From the NCBI GenBank assembly GCA_905116865.2, contig CAJHNH020004868.1, forward strand, positions 423,761 through 487,760: 64,000 bases of DNA, given 5' to 3'. Of this stretch, positions 34,758 to 45,695 are shown one piece after another; within the stretch, counting starts at the first letter, position 1; each line of letters starts with the position of its first letter. Below the pieces are notes generated by a model that saw nothing but the letters and a program-made list of their open reading frames with translations, did no database searches and was not told where the DNA came from. Source of the DNA: Candidula unifasciata. Taxonomy: Eukaryota > Mollusca > Gastropoda > Stylommatophora > Geomitridae. The translations under genes were made by a program, and so were the position numbers.

Positions 34758-35094
34758 CCTGCGGGTCGAATCAGGTCTACACGCGCATAGCAGGTGTCCA
34801 GCGAATCGCATTTTTTAGCTGGGGTTTTGAACATTTTGAAATGTCCTGGGCTAGAGTACGTCACAGAAACAGAAATCTGGTAACAGTAATTGTAAGGGGA
34901 AAACACACATACTTCGCAAAGTGCATGCAGATACAAGAAAGAACTCTGGGGGCAGTGAATCCACATCACTCGCCAGAATGGCAGACTTAGGAATTAAGAT
35001 CGGCATAGCAAAAAACGAGACGCACACTAAACACACCAGAAGACTTGTTAATCAACATTGAACTGGTATTATTAGCCATCGGACGTTGCGGTTC
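34758..35094. other. Unique sequence
   Basis: No gene or repeat recognised. Confidence 0.45.
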
Positions 35095-35156
35095 ATACTG
35101 AGCGAAGGGGTCTGAGCACCTATGGACATGTCCGAAGTGCAATGATGATAACCCAG

Positions 35157-35205
<49 letters not shown>
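35095..35205 (+). mobile_element. SINE-like 3' module with (CTAA)n tail
   Basis: CTGAGCACCTATGGACATGT and AAGTGCAATGATGAT match the 3' end of family H and, less closely, of SINE C. Twelve CTAA units follow directly from 35,157. The tetranucleotide array is thus positioned as a retroposon tail. Confidence 0.65.
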
Positions 35206-35949
35206 AAGAAAGAACATGGCCAGCAGAGGGAATTAGTATTACGTGGGTATCTTGACTTCAGGGTGGAAGATAACGTGAGTCATGTCGCAGAGAACAAAAG
35301 TAAACAAAGTGATCACAGCAATGATATATACTGCCCTACTTACCGACTGGGAAGACTGACTACAGTAGCTGTCAGAACTGTTGTGACGGCGCCAGGTCGG
35401 AGAGCCATACTGCATCATTAATCAGACCGCAAAAGAAAATAAGCGTCGACTAATTGGCGGTCTTAGATTACTTGTTAGCGTTGATATAATGAAACAGAGA
35501 TGTGTATTTAAATCCCAGCACAGCACATCACTGAGTTTACATTCCTTGTGCATCCAGCCGTCTGCTAGTTTTCCCACCTACAGCTAGAGTGACTGTGCTC
35601 CGGAACGTGTGTAACTGTTGCACTCACGCTGGAGTGTGTGCATGTCCATGTGCGCCTATGCTCACAAGCTAGAATCCATGAATAAATGCGTACTACTGAA
35701 CACATCTGTTACGTTTTACGGCGGGTTTTATTCAAGCGTGGCTGGTGGTAACGGGTGACGTAATCTACACAATGACTCATGTATAATATACCAGAAATGG
35801 TTCTTTGAATAGAACCGTGCACATTACGGACGTTTTAATTGCACATACAGAACAAAAAAAGCCCACAGCTGCATTTATAAAAACCGAATCGGTATAAACA
35901 ACAAAACAACAGAAACATTAGTTGCACAACTTAATATAACCTAGCTAAA
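35206..35949. other. Mostly unique sequence
   Basis: No gene recognised. A weak tRNA-like stretch near 35,440-35,530 (GTGTATTTAAATCCCAGC as a poor B box) could be a decayed SINE head. Confidence 0.45.
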
Positions 35950-36215
35950 TATTGTGAGGGCCCTTTGGGAACGAGTGAACAGTGCGGATGCGCAGAAAGA
36001 TCACTACGATCTATGGAGAATGACGCTGCCAGGAGTTACCAGGGGATGTGGCCGACGCTCAACACTCTTGGAAGGATGAGACGGATCTACAATAAGACGG
36101 CTACTGGTGCTATCGGAATTGGAACTCTTCGCTTGCTGCTAAAGATGGGAACGGAGCACTTATGGGAGTGTACCAAGTGCTGTGATGTCGATTCCTAATT
36201 CAACATTCAATATAA
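35950..36215 (+). repeat. Dispersed repeat family H, copy 2
   Basis: Opposite-orientation partner of 4,838-5,105. It ends GGAACGGAGCACTTATGGG, AAGTGCTGTGATGTCGATTC, CTAATTCAAC. The open frame 35,965-36,198 lies wholly within this repeat and the matching frame in copy 1 is also partly open, but I recognise no domain. Confidence 0.75.
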
Positions 36216-37227
36216 CCTGTGGCTACTCTCACAGGACTGATAATTAACAACAGCGACACTCCTACTACTGACAGTATAAATCAAGTCAATAGATACTCAT
36301 AGGTTATTGGCCTTGCTTGTCCTTTTACACAGATCACATTGATAGTAAAATTTATCTAAGAAAGATTTACGTTAGAAATATTCGCACAAATAAAGTTTTT
36401 CTTGTGAGATTAACTTTCACGTAAAACTAATATTACTGTTTCATAAAAAATAGTTTCCAGAAACTCGTACACTAGTAGTCATCAGACACAGAAAAAACGA
36501 GTCTGCAATCTGCTTTCCTTCTGCAGGTTGTCAATGATAACCCCGCCTACAGTTCTGAACATATAATCGCAGAAGCCACGTAACCGATTGGTTAAAATCA
36601 GCACACCACTTTTGAAAGTAGCAACCACTGGTGAACTATTACATACTACAAGTAGACGTCATTTCTAATAATACACTAAATGGATAAGCCCTATATTCAC
36701 TCTTATCTACCGCTTTTATCTTCAAAATAAAGACTAAATGCTAACTTAGATACATACGCATGAGCCAACGTATGTACGCTAAGGCATACGTGAGCACCTA
36801 TACTTGAATGTGTGAGTGTGTCATCGGTACAAAGGCTAGTGCTTTACCCGACGATTTCGACCTGAAAATGCCGTGACATTCGAGCATCAACCGGTTCAAT
36901 AAAGCGTGACAGAGACAACAGCTGCTTCCGCGGCTTGGTCTGACGGTGGCACTGAGGAACGATTGGGAGACCAGGAGTATTGCTGTGGTTATTTCTACCG
37001 CACGTGCACTTATCCTCCAGTTTATTTCACCACACAAACTACATGTTTGTCTAGCTCAATAACCATTTCGTTGCTGGAATTTATAGCTACAAATAAAAGC
37101 CATTTTAATGGGTATAATAACCATTGAATAGGTGGTTAGACGAGTTAGCCCCGATATCTATTGCAACGATTGAGCTGTCAGGCAGTGGGGACATATCTTC
37201 CTAAACACATCTCAATATGGATAAAAG
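36216..37227. other. Unique sequence
   Basis: No gene or repeat family recognised in about 1 kb. Confidence 0.5.
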
Positions 37228-37492
37228 TTAAAGGACCCCTTTCCACGCTTTCAGACGTATTGGCTGTATAGGACTAGACCTTCATTGTATTCACCTACCG
37301 GCACTTGGTGCGTTATATGGTCAGCATCACGCCGGCCACCTTTACTTCCCAGATCTATACCTGGTACCCACTCAAGGCTAGGTCGACCTGGAAGCCCAGG
37401 TCATTTTTAAAAAAAAAAATGTCCGCTTCCTTCAGGACTCGAACCCACGACCTTCCGATCCGCAGCCGAGCGTCTCTCCACAAAAAGCCGTG
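37228..37492 (-). mobile_element. SINE family E, copy 2
   Basis: The minus strand starts GTGGAGAGACGCTCGGCTGC, then GTCGTGGGTTCGAGTCC with a perfect B box. The body GGTACCAGGTATAG, GGGAAGTAAAGGTGGCC and GCTGACCATATAACGCACC matches copy 1. A run of 11 T on the minus strand follows the head. Its tRNA-like head differs from that of copy 1. Confidence 0.85.
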
Positions 37493-37649
37493 AAATGTTA
37501 ACATGGTGAAGCTAGTTCTATAGCAGTGTGAAGAATTAGGTCTTCGCATTCACCAAGTTAGCAGCTTTCTGGAACAATGTGAACAGTCGTCTCCTTTCCT
37601 GTCGCTTCTTCTTTCTAAATAATTCCCATACAATTATGTCAGTTATCTA

Positions 37650-38011
37650 GTAGCTATTTTAGGAAGACGGAAGGACGGACCCCTGAGTCGTTTTGGTAAC
37701 AAGGTCAGTTGTGCCCGGTGTGGAAAATTTCCTGTCACATCCCATATAAAATCGGACGTCTGTGGGTATTCTTGCGCACGTAAAATAATCCCGTGGCAGT
37801 TGGAAATCAAAAAGAGTAGTCTAAAGGCCATACCCGGGCAGAATTTGGAGCAACAAATCTACCCAAAGTATTTCAGGATCCTCACCGATGCAACGGAGTT
37901 CGTGCACTGCATTGAGATTCTTCGGACTCAGGCTTGAGTAAGAAGTAGAACGGAGCACTTGTGGATTACATCCGTATGCCATGATATGATCCGTCGAATA
38001 AACATAAACAC
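37650..38011 (+). mobile_element. SINE family C, copy 3
   Basis: From about 37,750 it matches the family C body in the plus orientation: TATTCTTGCGCACGTAAAA, CTACCCAAAGTATTTCAGGA, GATTCTTCGGACTCAGGC. It ends GAACGGAGCACTTGTGG and GTCGAATAAACATAAAC. The first 100 bp are not clearly alignable with the other heads. Confidence 0.8.
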
Positions 38012-38021
38012 CCCAATCCTA

Positions 38022-38022
<1 letters not shown>

Positions 38023-38097
<75 letters not shown>

Positions 38098-38099
38098 AA

Positions 38100-38173
<74 letters not shown>
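38023..38173 (+). repeat. (TA)n-(GT)n-(TA)n compound microsatellite
   Basis: TA repeats, then GT repeats, then TA repeats again, directly abutting the 5' end of a SINE A copy at 38,174. Confidence 0.95.
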
Positions 38174-38364
38174 GCCCGGCTCTCTAGCGTAGTTGGTTAA
38201 ACCTGACGAACTCCTTGTGTTTCGGGTTCACTCTCGGGGGTAGGCAGAAAAGCCATATTTCTCCTAGATTAACGGTACCTATAATGGAATCAAGGCCGAA
38301 GGGTTGCGATATTCATAGTACCGAGCCAAAGGGTTTACAACACATGGTTTCTGGATACTTTAAA
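38174..38364 (+). mobile_element. SINE family A, copy 3
   Basis: Starts GCCCGGCTCTCTAGCGTAG with A-box-like TAGCGTAGTTGG. A B-box-like GGGTTCACTCTC lies 50 bp on. It then carries AGGCAGAAAAGCCATATTTC, GGAATCAAGGCCGAAGGG, ATAGTACCGAGCCAAAGGG and GGTTTCTGGATACTTTAAAA. Relative to copy 2 it lacks about 18 bp between the boxes. TA repeats flank it on both sides. Confidence 0.88.

Positions 38365-38430
<66 letters not shown>
38365..38430 (+). repeat. (AT)n-(GT)n microsatellite after SINE A
   Basis: AT repeats followed by GT repeats, starting at the A-rich 3' end of the SINE. Confidence 0.95.
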
Positions 38431-38432
<2 letters not shown>

Positions 38433-38641
38433 GCGAGAATACGCTTTTTACATAGAAGCACAAGAAGAAGTAAAAGGTATAAAAGTCAGCACAGAAATTA
38501 AAATATACAAGCAATGCAACGTCTGAGACTGCAACTGACAATAATGACATGGTAAAAACAAACATAACATGAACACTCCTGACACTGAAACATTTCTTTA
38601 AATATCATCAGCAGTCACTTCTACTATTTAAGTTATCTAGC

Positions 38642-38841
38642 CATCCCCTTGAGGGATGCAACTTCTCGTTATTTTGAAGCCCTACTCTGGCTGTTGCCAG
38701 AGGACGCGACATAGCCCGACCATAAATATGGTCTAATGACTAAACGCGGTTTCCGGGACCTCTCCACGGGTGATCCCCATCCACATGGTGGCACTTTGTG
38801 TCGTCGGGTGTTTATCGCTTGTGTCATGTCCTGGTGGGTTA
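38642..38841 (+). mobile_element. Retroposon family B, copy 3
   Basis: Begins with the hairpin CATCCC-CTTGA-GGGATG (38,642-38,658), then TTTTGAAGCCCTACTCTGGC, ACGCGGTTTCCGGGACC, GGTGGCACTTTGTG. It ends near ATGTCCTGGTGGGTT. No GTCA tail is preserved. Confidence 0.82.
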
Positions 38842-39117
38842 AAATTTACAACTTCTACTACTACATCCGAGTTTCTTTCAGGCAGACTGTGATGAGAGCG
38901 ACGTTCTGCAAAGGACCTGCTACATGATGATGACTACTACATCTACCATTCTCTTCATTAAAGCTTTGAAATACGGACATACTGTGTATCCTGTCGTGTT
39001 CACTAAAACATTGGTTTCATAAATCTATAAACTAAGTGTTTTTGAAACGACAAACAGCCTTATGCTACCATCGTATCTATGGGTGCCCATCAATTATCGT
39101 GAATTTTGTTTTTATGA
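38842..39117. other. Unique sequence
   Basis: No gene or repeat recognised. Confidence 0.45.
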
Positions 39118-39372
39118 ACTGTAGGTGCTAGAAAATCGTCACTATCAACCAGCATCCCCGAAAGAGGAGCTTTAGGTTATAATTGTAACTAGGTTATCTT
39201 CGCCTAATAAACTGGCCTAGCATTGCACTCCACCAAAAAGGCCTGAAAAGGACTTCTGAAGTGTTAATGCGATCAAAGTTGACAGATCCAAATACTGTAC
39301 CGATCAGCGACGAAGTCCTCTACCAGCGAGCCGAAAGGGCCACCTGGTCCCCGATGTGTGGCGCTTACCAAA
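39118..39372 (+). mobile_element. SINE family F, 3' part
   Basis: Matches the second half of 58,441-58,900: CCAGCATCCCCGAAAG, GGAGCTTTAGGTTATAAT, GACAGATCCAAATACTGT, TCCTCTACCAGCGAGCC. The tRNA-like head is absent. Confidence 0.75.
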
Positions 39373-40835
39373 ACACTAAAAGGAGTTTTGAATGAATGAC
39401 TCCGCATTTGCTGTTGTCTTCCTTTCCTTCCAGCGAAGTTAGCGACTGAATAAAACTTAAATCGATAACGTATAACACATTGATACCGTGTTGCGCAAGT
39501 TCGTCCGTCTGGTAAATTCTAAACTCTACTATTTCAGCAGTATGTGACCGACTGCTTTTCATGACAGGTGATTTCCTGAACTGAATCAACGGTAACATGA
39601 TCTCGTATTTCGGTGCTACCCCAACTTAGTGACTAACCATACACTCACAACCTTTAGAACACGGCGACAAAACATGAAGTGACAATCAACAGAGAAGTCA
39701 CCGGGTACACCGATCTAGCCAAGTCCATTCCAAGAGCTGTCAAAAACCGGAGATAGTCAACGTGTAAAACTCCGCGTTTTTTCAGTGGTGAAATTACTTT
39801 CATAAGGCGATGAACACAAATAAGCAGCTTTTCAGCAGCGTAAATATGTTAAAACAACTTTCTTAAAAAAAAGCATATGAAAGTATTATGTAAATATGTA
39901 GGTCTCTCTCTGTGTGTGTGTGTGTGTGTGTGTGCGCGTGCGTGCGTGCGTGCGTGCGTGCGTGTGTGTGTGTGTGTGTGTGTGTGTAAGCCATGTATGC
40001 ATTACGCCTGCCTGTCTATCCGCTTCTCTGTAGACAGACGTGCATGCATATGTATGTGTAGGCATGTACGGAATGCATTGTTTCCACCTCATAAAAGTTT
40101 TCTAGCTATAACGCCCTTTATTTCACCTTTAATTGAGTCTTTAAGTGTATTTACCTAATGCGCTTTTTCCCCTTTATTTAAAGAGGTTTTCTAGATGTAA
40201 AGCCCATACTGTCACCCTTAATTGTATTCTTTTGAAGCAGATAATTTCTATTTGATCTGGCTTGTTCAAGGCGTTTTTACAGCTCTGGAGCATTGAACTC
40301 ATTTCAGTTTTCTTCGGCGACTACTGTAATTTCCCAACGTGACAACTGTAATTTCCCAACGTGACAACAACAGAGTGCTTATACCAAATGCAACAGATGC
40401 CGATTCTTTTTTAGAAACGCGCCTTATCTTAACTGTCGCTTCAACACTACCGAGTGTATCAACAGGCGACTCAGCTGGAGTATCGATATCAGACGGGCGG
40501 CTGATATGATAACATATACACTGTGAAAACATTTGTAGTCGGCTGTGGGCGAGAGAAAGGTTTTGTTGTTTAGATGTTTTTATAGAGACCAGAAAAAAGC
40601 CGATCAATACTAATTTGCAGAAAGAGGCGGTCACCGCGGCACTGACATGGTTTTACAATATCATAAGGGTAGATAGGCAAGTTGCACAAGAAAACAAAAA
40701 CACCCAGGTCCAACACGTCCTTGCCCCCTGCCCCTCCTCCACCCCAGTCCCGGTTTAAAACCATCGGCTCAGAGGATAGTGAAAGCGCATCATTAATCTG
40801 GAGTACCAGGGTTTGATATTCAAGGGAAGCAGAAA
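39373..40835. other. Unique sequence with one GT/GC tract
   Basis: No gene recognised. A (GT)n-(GC)-(GT)n compound tract occupies about 39,909-39,987. A 25-bp block containing GTAATTTCCCAACGTGACAAC is tandemly duplicated at about 40,326-40,370. Confidence 0.55.
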
Positions 40836-41186
40836 AAGAGTACAGTCATACCGGGGATTAGAGTGTACAGTCATACCGGGGATTAGAGTGTACAGTCATA
40901 CCGGGGATTAGAGTGCACAGTCATACCGTAGATTAGAGTGCACAGTCATACCGTGGATCAGAGAGTAAGTTCATACCGTGGATTAAATGGTACAGCCAAA
41001 GCGTGGATTAGAGTGTACGTTCATACCTTGGTTAACAGTGTACAGTCATATCATGGATTAGAGTAGTAATACAGTGGATTAGAGTATACAGTCATACAGT
41101 AGATTAAAGTATACAGTCATACCGTGATTTAGAGTGTAAAATCACACCGTGGATTAGAGTGTACATTAATACCGTGGGTTAGATGG
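40836..41186 (+). repeat. 25-bp minisatellite, about 14 copies
   Basis: The unit GAGTGTACAGTCATACCGGG plus GATTA repeats every 25 bp. It is regular at the left end and increasingly diverged to the right, with indels near 41,064. Confidence 0.93.
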
Positions 41187-41660
41187 GAGATTTCAAAAAG
41201 CAACAAATAGTAGGATATGCGCATATCAACTGCAGCCAACCTCCTTTGAGGAGACAAACACACACGCAAAGGTCCAAACCAAGTGCTACTGATTAAGAAA
41301 GGTCCTGCTCTATTACAACCAAGTACAGCTTACTTCAGAAGTGAAAGCATGGACCCGTTTTGTTGAACCACAAACACATATAGACATTCACGCTCTGACG
41401 TCTTCATAATAAATCAGTAGTTCTATATCTACAAAGACACCAGATTATGCTAGCTAAAATGGTCGGCAAATCTGTTGCTTGTGTCTTCTTTGTTAAAATT
41501 CATTATCAGTCTCACACCAGAGGAGTTTTCGCGCAGATCTTCTGGCCTTGATGTACACCCAGTTCGCTTCATTGCATGGAATTGATGTTTGTTTACAAAA
41601 TAAGGAAATAATGATTTGGCCTCGTCCCCCATTCTGAAGGAAGGTAGTTGTACCGCACCA
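41187..41660. other. Unique sequence
   Basis: No gene recognised. The minus frame 41,450-41,761 is the LINE tail read in another frame. Confidence 0.5.
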
Positions 41661-42558
41661 GGATATCTTCTTCTTCTTTTGTCAAAATCTGCTTGTGCCG
41701 CTAGGCGTCGCAGTCTATCAGATGATCGGCAACCGAGCCAGGGCGCGCTCAGTCGCTTCATATGCCGTGATGTTATGAAGTCTCAAGTTGTCCGTGACTC
41801 CTTCAATCCATCTTCTTCTTGGTCTTCCTCTGCCTCTTGGTGTTTCGATTTTTATGTTGTATGCTCTTGATGCTGGCATCGTTGGTTCCATTCTCATTAG
41901 GTGACCAAACCATTTCATTCTTTGCTTCTCAATAAATTTAACGATGGGCATGGTTCCAATAGTTCTTGTAATCACATCGTTTCTCACTCGATCTCTTCTG
42001 GTTTTATTCGCAGCCATTCTCAAACATCTCATTTCACAGGTGGTTAGTCTTCTCTCGTGTTCTTTTGTTAATGTCCAAGTCTGACATTGATAACCTAATG
42101 TCGGTATAAAGATTGTATTTATAATTTGTCTTTTTATCTCAGCTGGGACAGCAGGGTGTTTTAAAATTGGGGCAAGCTGGTATGCGACATTGTTGGCTTG
42201 TTGGATTCTTGCTTCGATCTCTCTGTCTATTTTACCATTGAATGTAAAGATACTTCCCAAGTATTTAAACTCTTGCACTTGTTTTAGGCTGTGATCTAGA
42301 ATCTTTATGTCGATGGTCTGTTGCTCTCTACTTATGCTCATGACTTCTGTCTTTTCCAGTATTGATCTTCATATGATGCTTGAGGCAACTGTCGTGTAGT
42401 AGGTTTATGTGGTCTTGCAGCTGTTTACTATCACTGTGAAATAGGCATTGATCGTCGGCAAAGAGCAGCTCATTGAAGTCCTCCTGTTTATCGACATCTG
42501 TTGGTGTTATGTCTATTTTATTTATATTGTCCATAAATATTATGAAAAGTAAAGGTGA
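41661..42558 (-). pseudogene. LINE reverse transcriptase C-terminal part, frameshifted
   Basis: Reading the minus strand from 42,558, the sequence resembles GDxLxPLLF, then FMDNINK in another frame. The catalytic box is LLFADDQ in frame 42,534-42,328. A frameshift follows near KINTGK, and frame 42,341-41,718 gives EFKYLGSIFT, LGYQCQTWTLT, EMRCLRMA, RMKWFGHLMRM and the basic motif RGRGRPRRRWIEGV. The same motifs in the same order occur in the LINE at 54,931-55,780, so both belong to one non-LTR clade. A GAAGAAGAAG tail follows near 41,670. The element lacks its 5' half; a family B copy abuts the break at 42,561. Confidence 0.88.
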
Positions 42559-42560
42559 TC

Positions 42561-42757
42561 ACCAGGATATCACTAAGCGATAAACACCCCGTGACACAAA
42601 GTGCCACCATGCGGATGAGGATCACTCGTGGAGAGGTCCCGAAAACCCCTTTCAGTCGTTAGGCCATATCTATGCCCTGCTATATTTAAGGCCCCCGACA
42701 GAAGCCAGTGTGGGGCTTCAAATAACAAACATATGCATCGCACATGGGGATGCATCT
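42561..42757 (-). mobile_element. Retroposon family B, copy 4
   Basis: The reverse complement has the terminal hairpin ATGCATC-loop-GATGCAT (42,733-42,739 / 42,749-42,755), then TTGTTATTTGAAGCCCC, and the shared blocks around GAGGATC and GGTGGCACTTTGTG. The 3' end ATATCCTGGTG joins the LINE at 42,560. Confidence 0.82.
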
Positions 42758-42925
42758 TTAGCTTGCCTGATTATGAAGGTGTGGATCAGAGGTATATTCT
42801 TTTGGATGAAGTGAAAACCTTATGGTACACACTACACTAGGAATGTTTCAAATACCCTGGCAATTTAAAATTAAACATAGTAGACTGAAAAGGATGTCCC
42901 CGGTGCAAAATTATAATTGCCACAT

Positions 42926-42928
<3 letters not shown>
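42758..42928. other. Short unique stretch
   Basis: No gene recognised. Confidence 0.4.
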
Positions 42929-42964
<36 letters not shown>

Positions 42965-43253
42965 TAGCTGTATCCGGCCACGCGTTGCTGTGGTATAGTT
43001 TGGCTAAATGGAAAAGAAAGAAAATAGAAATCTCACGTGTCTAATATAGTTACTGTCGCAATCATTGTCTGCGCACATACAGAGATAGTCATCGATGCCC
43101 AAATGTCGTCCCCTATCTCTAACAATGACAGGTAGAATTTCAAACCGTGACGGGTAAAATTCCGGTATCAAAACAAACATATCCTGAAGATTTCAGCTAC
43201 ATCGGTATAGTAGTTTCCGAGTCTATAGCTCATAAACAAACACACAAACATTG

Positions 43254-43309
<56 letters not shown>
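42929..43309 (+). repeat. About 290-bp segment between two (TA)n tracts
   Basis: TA repeats at 42,929-42,962 and 43,256-43,309 bracket a segment beginning CTAGCTGTATCCGGCCACGC and ending ACACACAAACATTGATTTAT. From memory, segments with this kind of start and a TA-rich end recur in invertebrate genomes, so it is probably a retroposon-derived unit. I see only one copy here. Confidence 0.6.
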
Positions 43310-43312
<3 letters not shown>

Positions 43313-44185
43313 TGATTCATCTCTGCAGGCGCTATTGAGTTTATGAAACTAAAGCGAAACTTCGTTGTGTGCTCTACTGGGAAGGCAGAAACTGGGTCAC
43401 TTATGGAAAAAGTGGTGTGCAGTGGAAGTGAGCCACAACCTATTTTAAATTATCAGTCAACAGCATATCCCGTCTGATGATGTGTGTTCGAACAAGAAGT
43501 TGTAAGTTGGTGTCAGCTTACATTAGCAACATGCGAAGACTATCTGAAAAATGATACTGACAGTTAGTTAAAGAAAAATTCCTTCTTGTGAGTTTATCAT
43601 GGTGTACGTCTTTCTCCTCCCAGTCATTTCGTCTATCGATTGTACGCGTCTGGTGTGACCTAAGGGCCTTGTGGAACTGGATACAACGCGCTCCCTAAGT
43701 GAATGGTGAATGTGTAGCTTTGATGGTTCCTGATATTGTGTTCAAATGTAAGAGATGGGGTGGGAGGGGGGGGGGTCTCTACGTCAATGAAGGTTACAGT
43801 TAATTGGGACGCCTCGTTAAATATTTTCAAACACCGTAAAGACAGATACTTAGAAATGCCTTTATTTGCAATAAATGATTCTAATGTTAAAGCTTCAATC
43901 ATCTCATCCCTTTAACATTTGACTCACGTTTCGGATTGATCTGATGCTTCCAGTTGTTGACAACTCTCTTGCAGCTGTGGCAGTAAAAGAACTGACCTGC
44001 CGACGCATAAGTTATATGCAGTATTGTCACAACGAACACACAAAATACCAGAAGCAATGGTGAAATCTTTTACGACGTCATCATCGCAACTTAATGCAGC
44101 AGCTCGGGTCCATCATTTCTGGAAGAATACCCAGCATCTTGGACAAATAAAAAGCATAATAGAACGCTGTCTTCGCAGTAATGTC
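43310..44185. other. Unique sequence
   Basis: No gene recognised. A G run lies near 43,768-43,776. Confidence 0.5.
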
Positions 44186-44682
44186 CGCTTCTGTGGCTTA
44201 GGCGTTGATAGCGCGCTTCGTAATTCTGCAGTACCGGTTTCGAATTCAAATACGAGCGATTTGGCAGCAGACTGCCTTGCGTTGGATTCAAGTGTTATCA
44301 AAAACCGACTATCCAGAAAGGAATAGTACGCTACTGAAAGTAAAATTGCCCACTGAAATCCCAAAAATTATCCTAGTGAAATCACAAACAACCCAAAAAA
44401 TAACCTAGTGAAATCACAAAAAACCCAAAAAATTACTTAGTGAAATCACAAACAACCCAAAAATTTTCCAGTGAAATTAAAACAACCCAAAAAACTACCT
44501 AGTGAAATCAAAACAACCCAGAAAATTACCTAGTAAAATCACAAACAACCCAAACTTTACCTAGTGAAATCACAAATAACTTAAAATTTACCTAGTGAAA
44601 TCACAAATAACCGAAAAATTGCCTTGTGAAATCGCAAACAACCCAAAAATTGCTGAGGTTGCTTCTGCAACGTCCTACACAA
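44186..44682 (+). mobile_element. SINE family D, copy 3, expanded
   Basis: The head GTGGCTTAGGCGTTGATAGC, CGTAATTCTGCAG and GGTTTCGAATTC (B-box-like) is tRNA-like. The body GGCAGCAGACTGCCTTGCG follows. The conserved 3' end ATTGCTGAGGTTGCTTCTGC and CGTCC lies about 340 bp further on, because a 32-bp minisatellite fills the interior. Confidence 0.83.
44350..44652 (+). repeat. 32-bp minisatellite inside SINE D, about 9 copies
   Basis: The unit CCTAGTGAAATCACAAACAA plus CCCAAAAAATTA repeats with small indels. It begins within the body of the SINE and stops just before its conserved 3' end. Confidence 0.9.
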
Positions 44683-45145
44683 GACAACAAATAACTTCTC
44701 TTTTCCACAGTAATTAACATGTTCCACTTTCATCTTTTTTCAGTGCCAGACTATTTCAACTGTTTCTGTTTGTATTTGAACCAAACATAATAACAGCTTT
44801 GCATAAGTTCAGACAATACTCTTACTGAACGCAGTACACTGCTGTAGCAGCTGGAATAAATTAATCAAATCACAAGATTATACAAGCATACCAGAACTAT
44901 GTACAGAGGAAGCAATAAGCGCCACTTGGTGCTGAATGAGCAACGTTCTGTTTCCATCACAAATGATTTTGACAATCTTGTTAAATGCATTTATTAATTT
45001 TTCTCTAAGATTACATAGCAAAATCATTACAACCCGGTGACTCAGTGGGACACTATCTGGATTAGAATCCAATTGGTCAAATCGATGAAACCCCGTCCAA
45101 CAGTTATTTTAGTTTTCCGGTGGGTAATAAGTCACCCGTAGATAG
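44683..45145. other. Unique sequence
   Basis: No gene recognised. Confidence 0.45.
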
Positions 45146-45195
45146 TTTTTTTTTTTTTTTGTGGGGGGGGGGGGGGGGGGGGGGGGGGGGGGCGG

Positions 45196-45248
<53 letters not shown>

Positions 45249-45250
45249 GG
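45146..45250 (+). repeat. Poly-T / poly-G tract, about 100 bp
   Basis: Fifteen T then about 85 G with only T at 45,162 and C at 45,193 and 45,196 interrupting. A second G run follows at 45,353-45,371. Glycine- and proline-rich frames across it are artefacts. Confidence 0.95.
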
Positions 45251-45695
45251 TGTGTTTGCGTATCTCTTTGCAGTTTTGTATTCGGTCGCTTCTGAACGAA
45301 AGAGGGGAGATTGATCCTTCCGTAAAAACAAATGGGAAAGGAGGGGGTGGAGCGGGGGGGGGGGGGGGGGGAGGCAAGTTGTCATAGACGCCAGATTCCG
45401 GCACCACTGGAGCTATGCTCTTTTACAAGTCATCTATACTGACTGTTCTTTGTGGGACATGGGTCGCTCTACATAAGCTACAAACGTCAATGTTGCACAC
45501 AGTAACATTTCATGGGTACAAGTATTCACGGCACGAAACTTTGCGACTGACTGCACAGCTTAGTGTAGGGCACTGGGTCGCTGACCTGAATTAATCGACG
45601 CCGTGCAACCGCTGTTCAACTTGTGTTTCTAGTAAACTGGGTTCCAAGACGTTTAATTCAAACGGGAGGTTGCTATTCTTAAAAATTATTTTCTT

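Noticed and set aside
45104..45407. Proline- or glycine-rich proteins on both strands
   Set aside because: Translations of the poly-G tracts.
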